Source of the DNA: Limnohabitans sp. 2KL-51
Lineage (GTDB): Bacteria > Pseudomonadota > Gammaproteobacteria > Burkholderiales > Burkholderiaceae_C
Assembly: GCF_003063645.1 (NCBI RefSeq)
Contig: NZ_NESJ01000009.1
Span: forward strand, 1-64,000
Direction: 5' to 3'
Length of the DNA stretch: 64,000 bases
How positions within the stretch are numbered: the first letter of the stretch is position 1; every line of letters starts with the position of its first letter. The translations under genes and the position numbers were made by a program. The notes beneath the pieces are model-generated. The model made no database searches and had not been told where the DNA came from. It was given only the letters and a program-made list of their open reading frames with translations. Shown one piece after another: positions 24,396 to 33,746 of the stretch.

Positions 24396-25700
24396 ATGAA
24401 ACTCAAACTCACACTGTCCGCCCTGGCTCTGGGTCTGGCCAGCTTGTCCGCCCAGGCCCAAACCGAAGTCCAATGGTGGCACTCCATGGGCGGCGCCCTC
24501 GGTGAGTGGGTCAACGACCTGGCCAAAGACTTCAACAACAGCCAAAAAGATTACAAGATCGTGCCCACCTTCAAGGGCAGCTACGACGAGTCCATGACCG
24601 CCGCCATCGCCGCCTTCCGTGCCGGCAATGCGCCGCACATCCTGCAGGTGTTCGAAGTGGGCACCGCCACCATGATGGCCAGCAAGGGGGCCATCGTGCC
24701 CGTGGGCGAGGTCATGAAAAAAGCTGGGGTCACCTTTGACGCCAATGCCTACGTGCCTGCTGTGGCTGGCTATTACACCGCGCCCAATGGACAGATGTTG
24801 AGCTTTCCGTTCAACAGCTCGACCACCGTTTTCCATTACAACAAGGACGCCTTCAAAGCCGCTGGCCTGGACCCCGAAAATCCACCCAAAACCTGGCCCG
24901 AAGTGGCGCTGGCTGCTGGCAAGCTCAAGGCTTCGGGACATAAATGCCCCTTCACCACCAGCTGGGTCAGCTGGACGCAACTCGAAAGCTTCTCGGCCTG
25001 GCACAACACCGAATTCGCCACCAAGGGCAACGGCATGCGCGGCATCGACGCCCGCCTGAACTTCAACAGCCCCTTGCATGTGCGCCACATCGAGAACCTG
25101 GCCAACATGGCCAAAACCGGCTTGTTCGTCTACAAGGGCCGGGGCAACGCGGCCGATGCGGTGTTTGTGTCAGGCGAGTGCGCCATGACCACCGGTTCGT
25201 CTGCGCTGTACGGCAACATCAAGCGCAACTCCAAATTCGCTTCGGGCATCTCCGCCCTGCCTTACTACCCTGATGTGACGGGCGCGCCCCAGAACACCGT
25301 CATTGGCGGCGCCAGCCTGTGGGTCATGTCGGGCAAGAAGGACAACGAATACAAGGGCGTGGCCCAGTTCTTCGCCCACCTGTCCAAAGCCGAAGAAGCG
25401 GCCAAGAGCCACCAGCGCACAGGCTACCTGCCTCTGACCAAGGCTTCGTATGAGATGACCGAGAAATCGGGCTTTTACAAGCAAAACCCTGGCACCGACG
25501 TGTCCGTGGAACAGATGATCCGCAAGACCACCGAAAAGTCACGCGGCATCCGCTTGGGTAACTTCGTGCAGATCCGCACCATCAACGACGAGGAACTTGA
25601 ACAAGTCTGGGCGGGCAAGAAGGCGCCCAAAGAAGCCCTGGATGCCGCCGTCAAACGTGGCAACGAGCAACTCGAGCGCTTCCAAAAAGCCAACAAGTGA
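24396..25700 (+). CDS. ugpB: sn-Glycerol-3-phosphate ABC transporter, periplasmic binding protein
   Basis: The periplasmic receptor for glycerol-3-phosphate or glycerophosphodiesters, 434 residues. The signal peptide ends SLSAQA before QTEVQWWHSMGGALGEW, the UgpB opening. FKGSYDESMTAAIAAFRAG, HILQVFEVGTATMM and NSSTTVFHYNKDAFKAAGLD are typical UgpB blocks, and the C-terminal NEQLERFQKANK is usual. It is the first gene behind the Pho boxes. A hairpin at 25738 separates it from ugpA and may keep the receptor in excess over the permease. A Shine-Dalgarno-like AGGA lies near 24386. Confidence 0.95.
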   Translation: MKLKLTLSALALGLASLSAQAQTEVQWWHSMGGALGEWVNDLAKDFNNSQKDYKIVPTFKGSYDESMTAAIAAFRAGNAPHILQVFEVGTATMMASKGAIVPVGEVMKKAGVTFDANAYVPAVAGYYTAPNGQMLSFPFNSSTTVFHYNKDAFKAAGLDPENPPKTWPEVALAAGKLKASGHKCPFTTSWVSWTQLESFSAWHNTEFATKGNGMRGIDARLNFNSPLHVRHIENLANMAKTGLFVYKGRGNAADAVFVSGECAMTTGSSALYGNIKRNSKFASGISALPYYPDVTGAPQNTVIGGASLWVMSGKKDNEYKGVAQFFAHLSKAEEAAKSHQRTGYLPLTKASYEMTEKSGFYKQNPGTDVSVEQMIRKTTEKSRGIRLGNFVQIRTINDEELEQVWAGKKAPKEALDAAVKRGNEQLERFQKANK

Positions 25701-25737
25701 GCCGACGTCCCGGGCCATCTGCTCGGGTCTTGTCTTG

Positions 25738-25766
25738 AAAGCAGGGGTCACGCGCCCCTGCTTTTT
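25738..25766 (+). terminator. Hairpin with T-run between ugpB and ugpA
   Basis: AAAGCAGGGG (25738-25747) pairs perfectly with CCCCTGCTTT (25755-25764) around a 7-nt loop, with a run of five T. Inside a single-direction operon this is likely a partial terminator or 3' stabiliser that raises ugpB mRNA relative to the distal genes. Confidence 0.75.
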
Positions 25767-25798
25767 GTTCTTTTGTGGCTCGCCTAAACTCTGCCCTT

Positions 25799-26680
25799 AT
25801 GGAAAAACGCGTTCGCTTTCAGTCCCGCTGGTTACCCTGGTTGCTGTTGGCACCCCAAATGGCCATCGTGCTGGTGTTTTTTTTCTGGCCCGCCGGCCAG
25901 GCGCTTTACCAAAGCGTGTTGTCGCAGGACGCTTTTGGCATCAGCACCGAATTTGTCGGCATGGAGAATTTTGAGCGGCTGTTTGCTGACAGCACCTACC
26001 TCGAATCCTTCAAAACCACAGCTGTTTTTTCTTTGCTGGTGGCCGTTTCTGGCCTGGTCATTTCGCTCTTGCTGGCCGTCATGGCCGACCGCGTGCTCAA
26101 AGGCGCCGCCATTTACAAAACCTTGCTCATTTGGCCTTACGCCGTGGCTCCGGTGGTGGCGGGCGTACTGTGGCTGTTCATGTTCGCTTCACCCATGGGC
26201 GTGATCGCCTTTTACCTGCGCTCGGTGGGTATCGAATGGAACCACCTGCTCGATTCGGGCCACGCCATGACCTTGATCGTGGTGGCTGCCGTGTGGAAGC
26301 AAATTTCCTACAACTTCCTGTTCTTTTTGGCCGGTCTGCAGTCCATCCCCAAATCGCTGCTGGAGGCGGCGGCCATCGACGGGGCCAGTCCCTGGCACCG
26401 CTTTTGGACCATCGTGTTTCCGCTCTTGTCGCCCACCACGTTTTTTCTCTTGGTCATCAACGTGGTCTACGCCTTTTTTGACACCTTCGGCATCATCGAC
26501 GCCACCACCCAAGGCGGCCCCGGCAAAGATACCGCCATCCTGGTCTACAAGGTCTATTACGATGGCTTCAAGGCGCTGGACATGGGCGGCTCGGCCGCGC
26601 AGTCGGTGATCCTGATGTTGATCGTGGTAGCGCTGACGGTGGTGCAGTTCCGTTTTGTCGAGAAAAAAGTCCAGTACTGA
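25799..26680 (+). CDS. ugpA: sn-Glycerol-3-phosphate ABC transporter permease UgpA
   Basis: A 293-residue inner-membrane permease with about six helices. It opens [20 protein letters not shown], the typical UgpA start, which fixes ATG 25799 over an in-frame GTG at 25775. The ABC-permease coupling (EAA) loop is [20 protein letters not shown], and [17 protein letters not shown] is a further conserved block. It forms the membrane channel with UgpE and is powered by UgpC. The gene sits 9 bp before ugpE. Confidence 0.95.
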   Translation: MEKRVRFQSRWLPWLLLAPQMAIVLVFFFWPAGQALYQSVLSQDAFGISTEFVGMENFERLFADSTYLESFKTTAVFSLLVAVSGLVISLLLAVMADRVLKGAAIYKTLLIWPYAVAPVVAGVLWLFMFASPMGVIAFYLRSVGIEWNHLLDSGHAMTLIVVAAVWKQISYNFLFFLAGLQSIPKSLLEAAAIDGASPWHRFWTIVFPLLSPTTFFLLVINVVYAFFDTFGIIDATTQGGPGKDTAILVYKVYYDGFKALDMGGSAAQSVILMLIVVALTVVQFRFVEKKVQY

Positions 26681-26689
26681 GCCCGCACC

Positions 26690-27544
26690 ATGATTGAAAA
26701 ACGCCCCGGCCTCACGGTCCTGTCCCACTTGGTGCTGATTCTGGGGGTGGTGATCGTGGCCTTCCCGCTGTACCTGACTTTTGTGGCCTCGACCCAAAGC
26801 GCCACTGAGATCGCCCAGTCGGTGCCCATGTCCATGTGGCCCGGCAGCCACGCGCTGGAGACCTACAAAACCGCCTTGTTTGGCGGCGAAACCAGCGCCG
26901 GCAGCCGCATCCCGGCGGCAGCGCCCATGATGTGGGTCAGCCTGGTCAGCGCGCTGGTGATTGCCATTGGCAAGATCGCCATTTCTTTGTTGTCGGCCTT
27001 TGCCATCGTGTATTTCCGCTTTCCGCTGCGCAATCTGGTGTTCTGGATGATTTTTGTCACCCTGATGCTGCCGGTCGAAGTCCGCATCGGCCCCACTTAC
27101 GAGGTGGTCTCCAACCTGGGCATGCTCAACAGCTACGCGGGCCTGACGGTGCCGCTGATCGCCTCGGCCACAGCCACGTTTTTGTTTCGGCAGTTTTTCC
27201 TGACGGTTCCAGACGAATTGGTAGAAGCCGCCCGCATGGACGGCGCGGGGCCGATGCGCTTTTTCATCGACATACTGCTGCCATTGACACGCACATCAAT
27301 CGCCGCCCTGTTCGTGATCCAGTTCATTTATGGCTGGAACCAATACCTGTGGCCACTCTTGGTGACCACAAACGAAGACATGTACCCAGTGGTGATGGGC
27401 ATCAAGCGCCTGATCGCAGGAGAGGCCTATACCGAATGGAACGTGGTCATGGCCACCGCCATCTTGGCCATGCTGCCCCCTGCGCTGGTAGTCATCCTGA
27501 TGCAAAAATGGTTCGTCAAGGGCCTGGTTGATACGGAAAAATAA
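26690..27544 (+). CDS. ugpE: sn-Glycerol-3-phosphate ABC transporter permease UgpE
   Basis: A 284-residue permease, partner of UgpA. The start [20 protein letters not shown] and [18 protein letters not shown] are UgpE-like. The coupling loop is [20 protein letters not shown], and [20 protein letters not shown] precedes the final helices. The end [11 protein letters not shown] is conserved in the family. The two 51-bp hairpin repeats that follow separate it from ugpC. Confidence 0.95.
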   Translation: MIEKRPGLTVLSHLVLILGVVIVAFPLYLTFVASTQSATEIAQSVPMSMWPGSHALETYKTALFGGETSAGSRIPAAAPMMWVSLVSALVIAIGKIAISLLSAFAIVYFRFPLRNLVFWMIFVTLMLPVEVRIGPTYEVVSNLGMLNSYAGLTVPLIASATATFLFRQFFLTVPDELVEAARMDGAGPMRFFIDILLPLTRTSIAALFVIQFIYGWNQYLWPLLVTTNEDMYPVVMGIKRLIAGEAYTEWNVVMATAILAMLPPALVVILMQKWFVKGLVDTEK

Positions 27545-27549
27545 TAACC

Positions 27550-27640
27550 CCGGGGACAGACCAATGCGAAGCGTTGCTCTGTCCTCGTCGAATTAACAAG
27601 CCGGGGACAGACCCACGCGAAGCGTTAATCTGTCCTCGTC
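27550..27640 (+). repeat. Two tandem REP-like hairpin repeats (51-bp period) between ugpE and ugpC
   Basis: Copy 1 begins at 27550 and copy 2 at 27601. They share a 40-nt core with four mismatches and each folds into a two-tier hairpin: outer GGGGACAGA with TCTGTCCTC (one G-U), inner ATGC or ACGC with GCGT closing a GAA loop. Two changes keep pairing through G-U or Watson-Crick swaps, which suggests RNA or DNA structure is maintained. The GGGGACAG core resembles REP-type elements. Confidence 0.75.
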
Positions 27641-27654
27641 TGATCAAAAAAAAT

Positions 27655-28668
27655 ATGGCTGCCATCACCCTCTCTCACATCCTCAAAACCTATGGCCAAG
27701 GGGCCAAGGCCAACACCGTCATCCACGACCTGAGCGCTCAAATCGCGCACGGTGAATTTGTCGTCATCGTCGGCCCCTCGGGCTGCGGCAAATCCACACT
27801 GCTGCGCATGGTGGCGGGCCTTGAAGACATCTCGGGCGGCACCATCTCAATTGGTGAACGGGTCGTCAACGACCTGGAACCGGCCGAGCGCGACATCGCC
27901 ATGGTATTTCAGAACTATGCGCTGTACCCGCACATGAGCGTGTTCGACAACATGGCCTACGGCCTGAAAATCGCCAAAGTGCCGTTGGCCGAGATCAAAA
28001 CCCGAGTGGATAAGGCCGCAGCGATTTTGGAGTTGTCTCAGCTGCTGCAGCGAAAGCCGCGTGAGCTGTCCGGTGGCCAGCGCCAGCGCGTGGCCATGGG
28101 CCGCGCCATCGTGCGCCAGCCACAGGTGTTCTTGTTCGACGAACCCCTGTCCAACCTGGACGCCAAACTGCGTGCCCAGACACGGCTCGAGATTCAAAAA
28201 TTGCACCGCGAATTGGGCATCACCAGCCTGTTCGTGACGCACGACCAGGTCGAAGCCATGACGCTGGCCCAGCGCATGATCGTGATGAACGGCGGCCGTA
28301 TGGAACAGTTCGGCACGCCCGAAGAGGTCTACAACCGCCCCGCCAGCACCTTTGTGGCCAGCTTCATCGGTTCACCGCCCATGAACCTGATACAGCACGC
28401 ACCGGGCACACCGGCAGGCCGCATCCTTGGCATTCGCCCCGAGCACATGGACATCACCCAAACGGGTTGGCCTTTGCAGGTGGAAACCGTGGAGCTGCTC
28501 GGGGCTGAACGGCTGGTGCACGCCCGTTTGGGTTCGGAAAGCCTGACGCTGCGCTTGGACGCCTCCCTACCAGCTCCCACGGCTGGCGAGTCCTTTTGCA
28601 TCACCCCCCGCGCGGACAAACTGCACTGGTTTGACGCCAAAACCGGTCAACGCATCGCCACCGCATGA
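27655..28668 (+). CDS. ugpC: sn-Glycerol-3-phosphate ABC transporter ATPase UgpC
   Basis: A 337-residue ATPase that powers UgpAE. Walker [10 protein letters not shown] (40-48), signature LSGGQRQR (138-145), Walker [13 protein letters not shown] (Asp162, Glu163) and switch His in [10 protein letters not shown] are all intact. A C-terminal regulatory TOBE domain (about 240-337) follows, with GIRPEHMDI. It begins at ATG 27655 immediately after the hairpin repeats; the A-rich run before it replaces a clear Shine-Dalgarno. The end overlaps the ugpQ start by 4 bp. Confidence 0.95.
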   Translation: MAAITLSHILKTYGQGAKANTVIHDLSAQIAHGEFVVIVGPSGCGKSTLLRMVAGLEDISGGTISIGERVVNDLEPAERDIAMVFQNYALYPHMSVFDNMAYGLKIAKVPLAEIKTRVDKAAAILELSQLLQRKPRELSGGQRQRVAMGRAIVRQPQVFLFDEPLSNLDAKLRAQTRLEIQKLHRELGITSLFVTHDQVEAMTLAQRMIVMNGGRMEQFGTPEEVYNRPASTFVASFIGSPPMNLIQHAPGTPAGRILGIRPEHMDITQTGWPLQVETVELLGAERLVHARLGSESLTLRLDASLPAPTAGESFCITPRADKLHWFDAKTGQRIATA

Positions 28669-29420
28669 AACCCGACATCGCCACCCTCCCCGCTTGGCCC
28701 TACCCGCTTTGGATCGCGCACCGGGGTGCGGGCAAGCTCGCTCCGGAAAATACCCTGGTCGCCTTCCGGCTGGGCGCGGCGCACGGCTACCGTATGTTTG
28801 AATGCGACGCCAAGCTCAGCGCCGACGGCGTGGTGTTCTTGATGCACGACGCTACACTGGCGCGCACCACCAACGGACAAGGCATTGGCGGTGAGCTGCC
28901 CTGGCATGCCCTGTCGCAACTAGACGCGGGCAGCTGGCATTCACGCGCTTTTGCCGGCGAGGCTCTGCCCGCGCTCGAAGCCCTGGCACGGTTTTGCCTC
29001 ATCAATGGCCACCTGCTGAACATCGAAATCAAACCCACGCCGGGCACCGAAGCAGCCACGGGCGAAGCTGTGGCCCGTGTGGCCGCTCGCCTGTGGGCGG
29101 GTGCTGACGTGCCACCGCTCCTGACCTCGTTCAAGCCCGACGCCTTGGCCGCCGCGCAGCAAACCGCCCCCGAATTGCCACGCGGCTTGCTGGTCGACAC
29201 GCTGTGGGAGGGTTGGCTTGAAAAAGCCATTGCGCTTCAGTGTGTGGCCGTGGTGGCCAACTACGCCTTGTGGGACGCTGCCACCGTGGCCCAGGTCCAT
29301 GGCGCAGGCATGCGGTGCCTCAGCTACACCGTCAACGACGACTGGGCTGCCCAGCACCTGCTGGCCCTGGGCACCGACGGCATCATCACCGACCGGGTGG
29401 ATTTGTTCAGTCCGATTTGA
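28665..29420 (+). CDS. ugpQ: Glycerophosphodiester phosphodiesterase (cytosolic)
   Basis: A 251-residue GDPD enzyme that hydrolyses glycerophosphodiesters to glycerol-3-phosphate plus an alcohol. The TIM-barrel catalytic residues are visible: His19-Arg20 in [14 protein letters not shown], Glu and Asp in [11 protein letters not shown], and His in [19 protein letters not shown] and TDRVDL complete the GDPD pattern. There is no signal peptide, as in UgpQ, which acts on diesters brought in by UgpABCE. It overlaps ugpC by 4 bp and closes the ugp operon. Confidence 0.94.
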   Translation: MKPDIATLPAWPYPLWIAHRGAGKLAPENTLVAFRLGAAHGYRMFECDAKLSADGVVFLMHDATLARTTNGQGIGGELPWHALSQLDAGSWHSRAFAGEALPALEALARFCLINGHLLNIEIKPTPGTEAATGEAVARVAARLWAGADVPPLLTSFKPDALAAAQQTAPELPRGLLVDTLWEGWLEKAIALQCVAVVANYALWDAATVAQVHGAGMRCLSYTVNDDWAAQHLLALGTDGIITDRVDLFSPI

Positions 29421-29468
29421 AAATGTGGACAACCCGCCCCTGACCGAAAGCGTCTCGTGCTGACTCAG

Positions 29469-29744
29469 TTACTTGCTGGCCCAGCCCCTCTGCAGCAGCC
29501 ACTCGACTGTGGCGGCCACCAGTAGCAGGGCGATGTAGGTACTCATCTTGCCATCCTGGCCGTGCAGCCATAGCCCGGTGACCAGCACGGCCAGCCCGCT
29601 CAGGACATGCACCCCCATGCGGCGACCCAAGCTGGTCCGACCCGGCCCCATAACCCAGCCCCCAGCCAAAGGCAAGAAGATCGCCAAGGCCAAAGCGGGC
29701 AGTAGAAAATTGAAAAGGTGCAATCCCAATTGCCAAAACGTCAT
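29469..29744 (-). CDS. Small conserved-looking membrane protein of unknown function
   Basis: A 91-residue protein that is mostly hydrophobic, with about three membrane helices (LFNFLLPALALAIFLPLAGG, VHVLSGLAVLVTGLWLHG, YIALLLVAATVEWLLQRGW). No family is recognised. The start MTFWQLGLHLFN at 29744 is favoured, with GGAG about 13 nt upstream; a frame extension to 29807 lacks any membrane character. It is convergent with ugpQ and divergent from hemA. It looks like a real gene by its membrane profile and gap-filling position. Confidence 0.6.
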   Translation of the reverse strand: MTFWQLGLHLFNFLLPALALAIFLPLAGGWVMGPGRTSLGRRMGVHVLSGLAVLVTGLWLHGQDGKMSTYIALLLVAATVEWLLQRGWASK

Positions 29745-29867
29745 GAAGTCTCGCTCCGGTTGTTCCGAGCACGCCCGCAAGGTGTGCCACACCCTGAAAT
29801 TGTGCATGCAAAACCACGTTCACCGACATCGCTTGTGTTGTGTCAATAGAGGTTGACAGTCCATGCC

Positions 29868-29873
29868 TATAAT
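29868..29873 (+). promoter_or_regulatory. TATAAT box placed 8 bp before the hemA start
   Basis: A perfect TATAAT at 29868-29873 would put transcription start at about the hemA ATG (29881), that is, a leaderless mRNA. A perfect TTGACA lies at 29853-29858 but only 9 bp away, so the two cannot form one promoter. Treat as tentative. Confidence 0.3.
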
Positions 29874-29880
29874 GAGTTGT

Positions 29881-31152
29881 ATGGCTGTATGGACCTTGGG
29901 TTTGAACCACACCACTGCACCGCTGGATTTGCGCGGGCGGTTCGCGTTCGCCGTGGACAAACTGGTGCCCACGCTGCACGGTTTGCGCCAGGACTTGGCC
30001 AGCTACACGGCACAAGCGCCCGAAGCGGCTATTCTTTCGACCTGCAACCGCACCGAAATTTATTGTGCCGCCGACCAGGCTGCCACCGGCGACACCCTGC
30101 GTTGGTTGGCCCAGGCCGGTGGTGTGAGCGCGTCCGAACTGCACGCCCACACTTACTTGCTCGAAGGCAATGAGGCGGCCCGCCATGCTTTTCGCGTGGC
30201 CAGTGGCCTCGACTCCATGGTGTTGGGCGAAGCCCAGATTCTTGGCCAACTCAAGGACGCCGTGCGTGCAGCCGAGCAAGCCGGCGCTCTGGGCAGCACC
30301 CTCAACCAGTTGTTTCAACGCAGCTTTGCGGTGGCCAAAGAAGTGCGCAGCTCCACCGAAATAGGTGCCCATTCCATCAGCATGGCCGCTGCCTCAGTGC
30401 GCCTGGCCAGCCAGTTATTCGAAGACATCAAAGACATCCGCATCCTGTTTGTCGGTGCGGGGGAAATGAACGAGTTGGTGGCCACCCACTTTGCAGCCAA
30501 GCAGCCCAAAAGCATGGTGATTTCCAACCGCAGCCTGGACCGCGCCGAGTTGCTGGCCCACCGATTTGGGGCGGGGGTCATGCCCTTGGCCGACCTGCCC
30601 ACGCGCCTGCACGAATTTGACGCGGTCATCAGCTGCACCGCCAGCACCCTGCCCCTGATCGGTTTGGGTGCGGTCGAACGTGCCCTGAAAAAACGCAAAT
30701 ACCGTCCCATGTTCATGGTCGATCTGGCGGTGCCGCGTGACATCGAGCCCGAAGTCAAGGCCCTGCAAGACGTTTACCTGTACACCGTGGACGACTTGGC
30801 CAGCGTGGTGCAGGCAGGTCAGGCGCACCGGCAAGCGGCTGTGGCCGAAGCCGAAGTGATCATCGACGCGGGTGTGCAAAGTTTCATGCACTGGATGGGT
30901 CAGCGCGGCACCGTGCCCCTGATCCAGCAGCTGCAAAACCAAGCCGACGCTTGGCGCGAAACTGAAATGGCCCGTGCCCGCAAGCTGTTGGCCCGGGGAG
31001 ATGACCCGATCGCCGTGATGGAGGCCCTGTCCAAAGGCCTGACCCAGAAAATGCTGCACGGCGCCCTGGCTGAATTGCGCGGGACCGACTCCGAAAACCG
31101 AGAGCACACCATTCAAACTGTGCATCGCGTCTTCTTGCGCAAAGAGCGTTAG
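29881..31152 (+). CDS. hemA: Glutamyl-tRNA reductase
   Basis: Reduces Glu-tRNA to glutamate-1-semialdehyde, the first step of C5-type tetrapyrrole synthesis. 423 residues, normal length. It begins [20 protein letters not shown]; the active-site Cys55 is in [10 protein letters not shown], the specificity segment [18 protein letters not shown] follows, and the NADPH domain contains [15 protein letters not shown]. The C-terminal part forms the dimerisation spine. ATG 29881 fits the family start better than the in-frame ATG at 29863. It is followed by prfA, an order common in many bacteria (hemA-prfA-prmC). Confidence 0.96.
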   Translation: MAVWTLGLNHTTAPLDLRGRFAFAVDKLVPTLHGLRQDLASYTAQAPEAAILSTCNRTEIYCAADQAATGDTLRWLAQAGGVSASELHAHTYLLEGNEAARHAFRVASGLDSMVLGEAQILGQLKDAVRAAEQAGALGSTLNQLFQRSFAVAKEVRSSTEIGAHSISMAAASVRLASQLFEDIKDIRILFVGAGEMNELVATHFAAKQPKSMVISNRSLDRAELLAHRFGAGVMPLADLPTRLHEFDAVISCTASTLPLIGLGAVERALKKRKYRPMFMVDLAVPRDIEPEVKALQDVYLYTVDDLASVVQAGQAHRQAAVAEAEVIIDAGVQSFMHWMGQRGTVPLIQQLQNQADAWRETEMARARKLLARGDDPIAVMEALSKGLTQKMLHGALAELRGTDSENREHTIQTVHRVFLRKER

Positions 31153-31263
31153 CGCCACTGCCCTCTCCTGCGCCGGATCATTGGATCACGGCGATACCCT
31201 CTCTCACCGTCACTGCGACAGCAACGCGGTAGTCAAACCCTTCAAGCTGCTAAGACCAAAGAC

Positions 31264-31293
31264 ATTGGATCGCCACGCTTCGCTCGCGATGAC
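31264..31293. repeat. Palindromic intergenic repeat (GCGAGCGAAGCG type)
   Basis: Within the 195-bp hemA-prfA gap lies a unit whose minus strand reads GTCATCGCGAGCGAAGCGTG followed by GCGATCC. ATCGC and GCGAT form the outer stem around a GCTTCGCT centre. It resembles a short repeat family seen between genes in many bacteria (from memory). The rest of the gap has no recognised feature. Confidence 0.45.
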
Positions 31294-31347
31294 ACCCATC
31301 CTGCCCACCGCTTGCAAGTTGCGCCTTCCATTCACCCTCTGCACCGC

Positions 31348-32436
31348 ATGAAACCCTTTCTCATCCAGCAACTGAAACGCTACGCCCTGCGCTTGACCGA
31401 GCTGGACTTTTTGCTGTCCCGCGAAGACATCATGGCGGACATGTCGCAGTTCCTGAAGCTCTCGCGGGAACATGCCGAGGTCAGCGCCGTGGCCTCGCGC
31501 TTTGCCCGCTTTCAGCAGCGCAGCGCTGACCTGATCACAGCCCAGGCCATGATGGACGAAGAAGAAATGCGCGAGATGGCCGAAGAAGAAGCGGCCAGCG
31601 CCAGCGCCGAGCTGCAAAGCCTGGAGGCCGAACTGCAGCGCATGCTGCTGCCCAAAGACCCAGACGATGCACGTCCGGCTTTTGTGGAAATCCGCGCAGG
31701 CACCGGGGGCGACGAATCGGCCCTGTTTGCGGGCGACTTGTTGCGCATGTACACACGCTTTGCCGAAAGCCAAGCTTGGCGTTGCGAGATCGTGTCTGAA
31801 TCGGTGAGCGAGCTGGGCGGCTACAAAGAAGTCGTCGTACGCATCGAAGGCGACCAGGTTTACGGCGCACTTAAGTTCGAGTCAGGAGGTCACCGGGTAC
31901 AGCGTGTGCCCGCCACCGAAACCCAGGGCCGTATCCACACCAGCGCCTGCACGGTGGCGGTATTGGCCGAGCCGGACGAAGCCGAAGCCATCAAAATCAA
32001 CCCAGCCGACTTGCGCATTGACACCTACCGCGCCAGCGGAGCGGGTGGACAGCACATCAACAAAACCGATTCAGCGGTGCGCATCACCCACTTGCCCACA
32101 GGCATCATAGCCGAATGCCAAGACGGCCGCAGCCAGCACAGCAACAAGGCGCAAGCCCTGAAAGTGCTGACCGCCCGCATTCAGGAAAAAGACCGGTCCG
32201 AACGCGCCGCCAAAGACGCCGCCGAGCGCAAAAGCCTGATCGGCAGCGGCGACCGCTCCGACCGTATCCGCACCTACAACTTCCCGCAAGGGCGCCTGAC
32301 CGACCACCGCATCAACCTGACTTTGTACAAGCTGCTCACCATCATGGAGGGCGATTTGAAAGACGTGATCTATGCGCTGCAAGCCTACGAAGCCGCAGAA
32401 CAACTGGCTGTACTGGAAATCGGAGCGACTGCGTGA
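31348..32436 (+). CDS. prfA: Peptide chain release factor 1
   Basis: Terminates translation at UAA and UAG. 362 residues, the usual length. The PxT-type codon-recognition loop lies in [15 protein letters not shown], and the catalytic GGQ is in [16 protein letters not shown]. The start [16 protein letters not shown] at 31348 is the family start; an in-frame ATG at 31312 would add a non-conserved extension. Its stop codon shares one base with the prmC ATG (TGATG), coupling the release factor to the enzyme that methylates its GGQ glutamine. Confidence 0.96.
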   Translation: MKPFLIQQLKRYALRLTELDFLLSREDIMADMSQFLKLSREHAEVSAVASRFARFQQRSADLITAQAMMDEEEMREMAEEEAASASAELQSLEAELQRMLLPKDPDDARPAFVEIRAGTGGDESALFAGDLLRMYTRFAESQAWRCEIVSESVSELGGYKEVVVRIEGDQVYGALKFESGGHRVQRVPATETQGRIHTSACTVAVLAEPDEAEAIKINPADLRIDTYRASGAGGQHINKTDSAVRITHLPTGIIAECQDGRSQHSNKAQALKVLTARIQEKDRSERAAKDAAERKSLIGSGDRSDRIRTYNFPQGRLTDHRINLTLYKLLTIMEGDLKDVIYALQAYEAAEQLAVLEIGATA

Positions 32437-33275
32437 TGGCCTCGCACGCAAGCCCCAGCGTGGCCGATTGCCTGCAACAAGCCCACAGACAAGGGCTGGC
32501 CCGCGTGGACGCACAGATACTGCTGCTGCATGCCTTGGGGCGCCCGCTGCATGACCGCGCCTGGCTACTGGCCCACGATACCGAGGTGCTGAACGAGGTG
32601 CAACAACACAGCTGGGGCCAAGCCCTGCTTCGCCGCCTGCAGGGCGAGCCTGTGGCCTACATCACCGGGTGCAAAGACTTTTTTGGCCTAACGCTGAAGG
32701 TGGACGCCCGGGTGCTGGACCCGCGCCCCGACACGGAAATCCTGGTCGAATGGGCGCTGGAATTACTGCTTTCGGATAAACCAGCTCGCGTGTTGGACCT
32801 GGGCACGGGCAGTGGGGCCGTGGCGCTGGCCCTGCAGCACCAGCGTCCTACTGCGCAGGTCACTGCGGTGGACGCCAGTGCCGACGCCCTGGCCGTGGCC
32901 CGTGCCTACGCCCAGCGCCTAGGCTTGCCGGTCCAGTGCGTGCTGAGCCACTGGATGGACGCCGTGCCGGGCCCGTTTGAGCTGATCGTGTCCAACCCAC
33001 CTTATGTGGCCGAAGGTGACCCGCACCTGACCGCCCTGACCCATGAGCCCATGAGCGCGCTCTTGAGTGGTGCCGATGGCCTCGATGACATCCGTCAAAT
33101 CATTGCCCAAGCCCCCAGCTGCCTAACCCCGGGCGGCTGGCTGCTGCTGGAACATGGCTGGGACCAGGCTGCCTTGGTGCAGGCCCTGCTGCGCGAAGCC
33201 GGTTTTGTGCAGGTGCAGTCGCGGCGCGATTTGGGCGGGATCGAGCGCTGCACAGGCGCGGTGATGCCTGATTGA
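32436..33275 (+). CDS. prmC: Peptide chain release factor N5-glutamine methyltransferase
   Basis: Methylates the Gln of the GGQ motif in RF1 and RF2, improving termination. 279 residues. An N-terminal helical domain contains RLQGEPVAYITGCKDFFGL, the SAM motif is VLDLGTGSGAVALAL, and the substrate-Gln binding NPPY is in FELIVSNPPYVAEGDPHL. The length matches PrmC (HemK). The start shares one base with the prfA stop. Cotranscription with hemA and prfA is likely. Confidence 0.96.
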   Translation: MASHASPSVADCLQQAHRQGLARVDAQILLLHALGRPLHDRAWLLAHDTEVLNEVQQHSWGQALLRRLQGEPVAYITGCKDFFGLTLKVDARVLDPRPDTEILVEWALELLLSDKPARVLDLGTGSGAVALALQHQRPTAQVTAVDASADALAVARAYAQRLGLPVQCVLSHWMDAVPGPFELIVSNPPYVAEGDPHLTALTHEPMSALLSGADGLDDIRQIIAQAPSCLTPGGWLLLEHGWDQAALVQALLREAGFVQVQSRRDLGGIERCTGAVMPD

Positions 33276-33360
33276 CAGCAACATCCCTGCAAAAATGGCA
33301 GACTTTCAATCAGAGACATAATTCATCTCATCTGACACCGACCCCACTTGGAGCAACAAC

Positions 33361-33684
33361 ATGAGCGACACCCAACAACGCATCGACGAAATCGTCAAAG
33401 GCAACGAGATCACCCTGTTCATGAAAGGCAACGCCAACTTTCCCATGTGTGGTTTTTCGGGCCGCGCCATCCAACTGTTAAAAGCTTGCGGCGTTGACCC
33501 CAAGACGGTCAAAACCGTGAACGTGCTGGACGATGCTGAAATCCGCCAAGGCATCAAGGAATACAGCAACTGGCCCACCATCCCCCAGCTCTACGTCAAA
33601 GGCGAATTCATCGGCGGCTCGGACATCATGATGGAAATGTACGAATCGGGTGAACTGCAGCAAGTGATCAACGGCCAAGCCTGA
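33361..33684 (+). CDS. grxD: Monothiol glutaredoxin (Grx4 type)
   Basis: A 107-residue monothiol glutaredoxin that carries or delivers Fe-S clusters. The active site is Cys30 in MCGFSGRA (CGFS), with WPTIPQLYVKGEFIGGSDI containing the glutathione-binding cis-Pro and the GG-S-D motif. The start at 33361 follows a good spacing from AGCAAC and lies 85 bp after prmC, so it may have its own promoter. A TTCG-loop terminator is 33 bp past the stop. Confidence 0.97.
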   Translation: MSDTQQRIDEIVKGNEITLFMKGNANFPMCGFSGRAIQLLKACGVDPKTVKTVNVLDDAEIRQGIKEYSNWPTIPQLYVKGEFIGGSDIMMEMYESGELQQVINGQA

Positions 33685-33716
33685 TCGGTCGACTCACCCA
33701 AGGGCTCAACCGCACC

Positions 33717-33742
33717 AAAGCCACCTTCGGGTGGCTTTTTTT
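33717..33742 (+). terminator. Intrinsic terminator after grxD
   Basis: AAAGCCACC (33717-33725) and GGTGGCTTT (33730-33738) form a perfect 9-bp stem with a TTCG tetraloop, followed by a run of seven T. It also lies immediately before the end of the convergent transglycosylase gene. Confidence 0.9.
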
Positions 33743-33746
33743 CGCC

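Noticed and set aside
27550-27640. A CRISPR array or an insertion sequence end between ugpE and ugpC
   Set aside because: Only two units, strong internal palindromes, no variable spacers and no transposase; REP-like repeats fit better.
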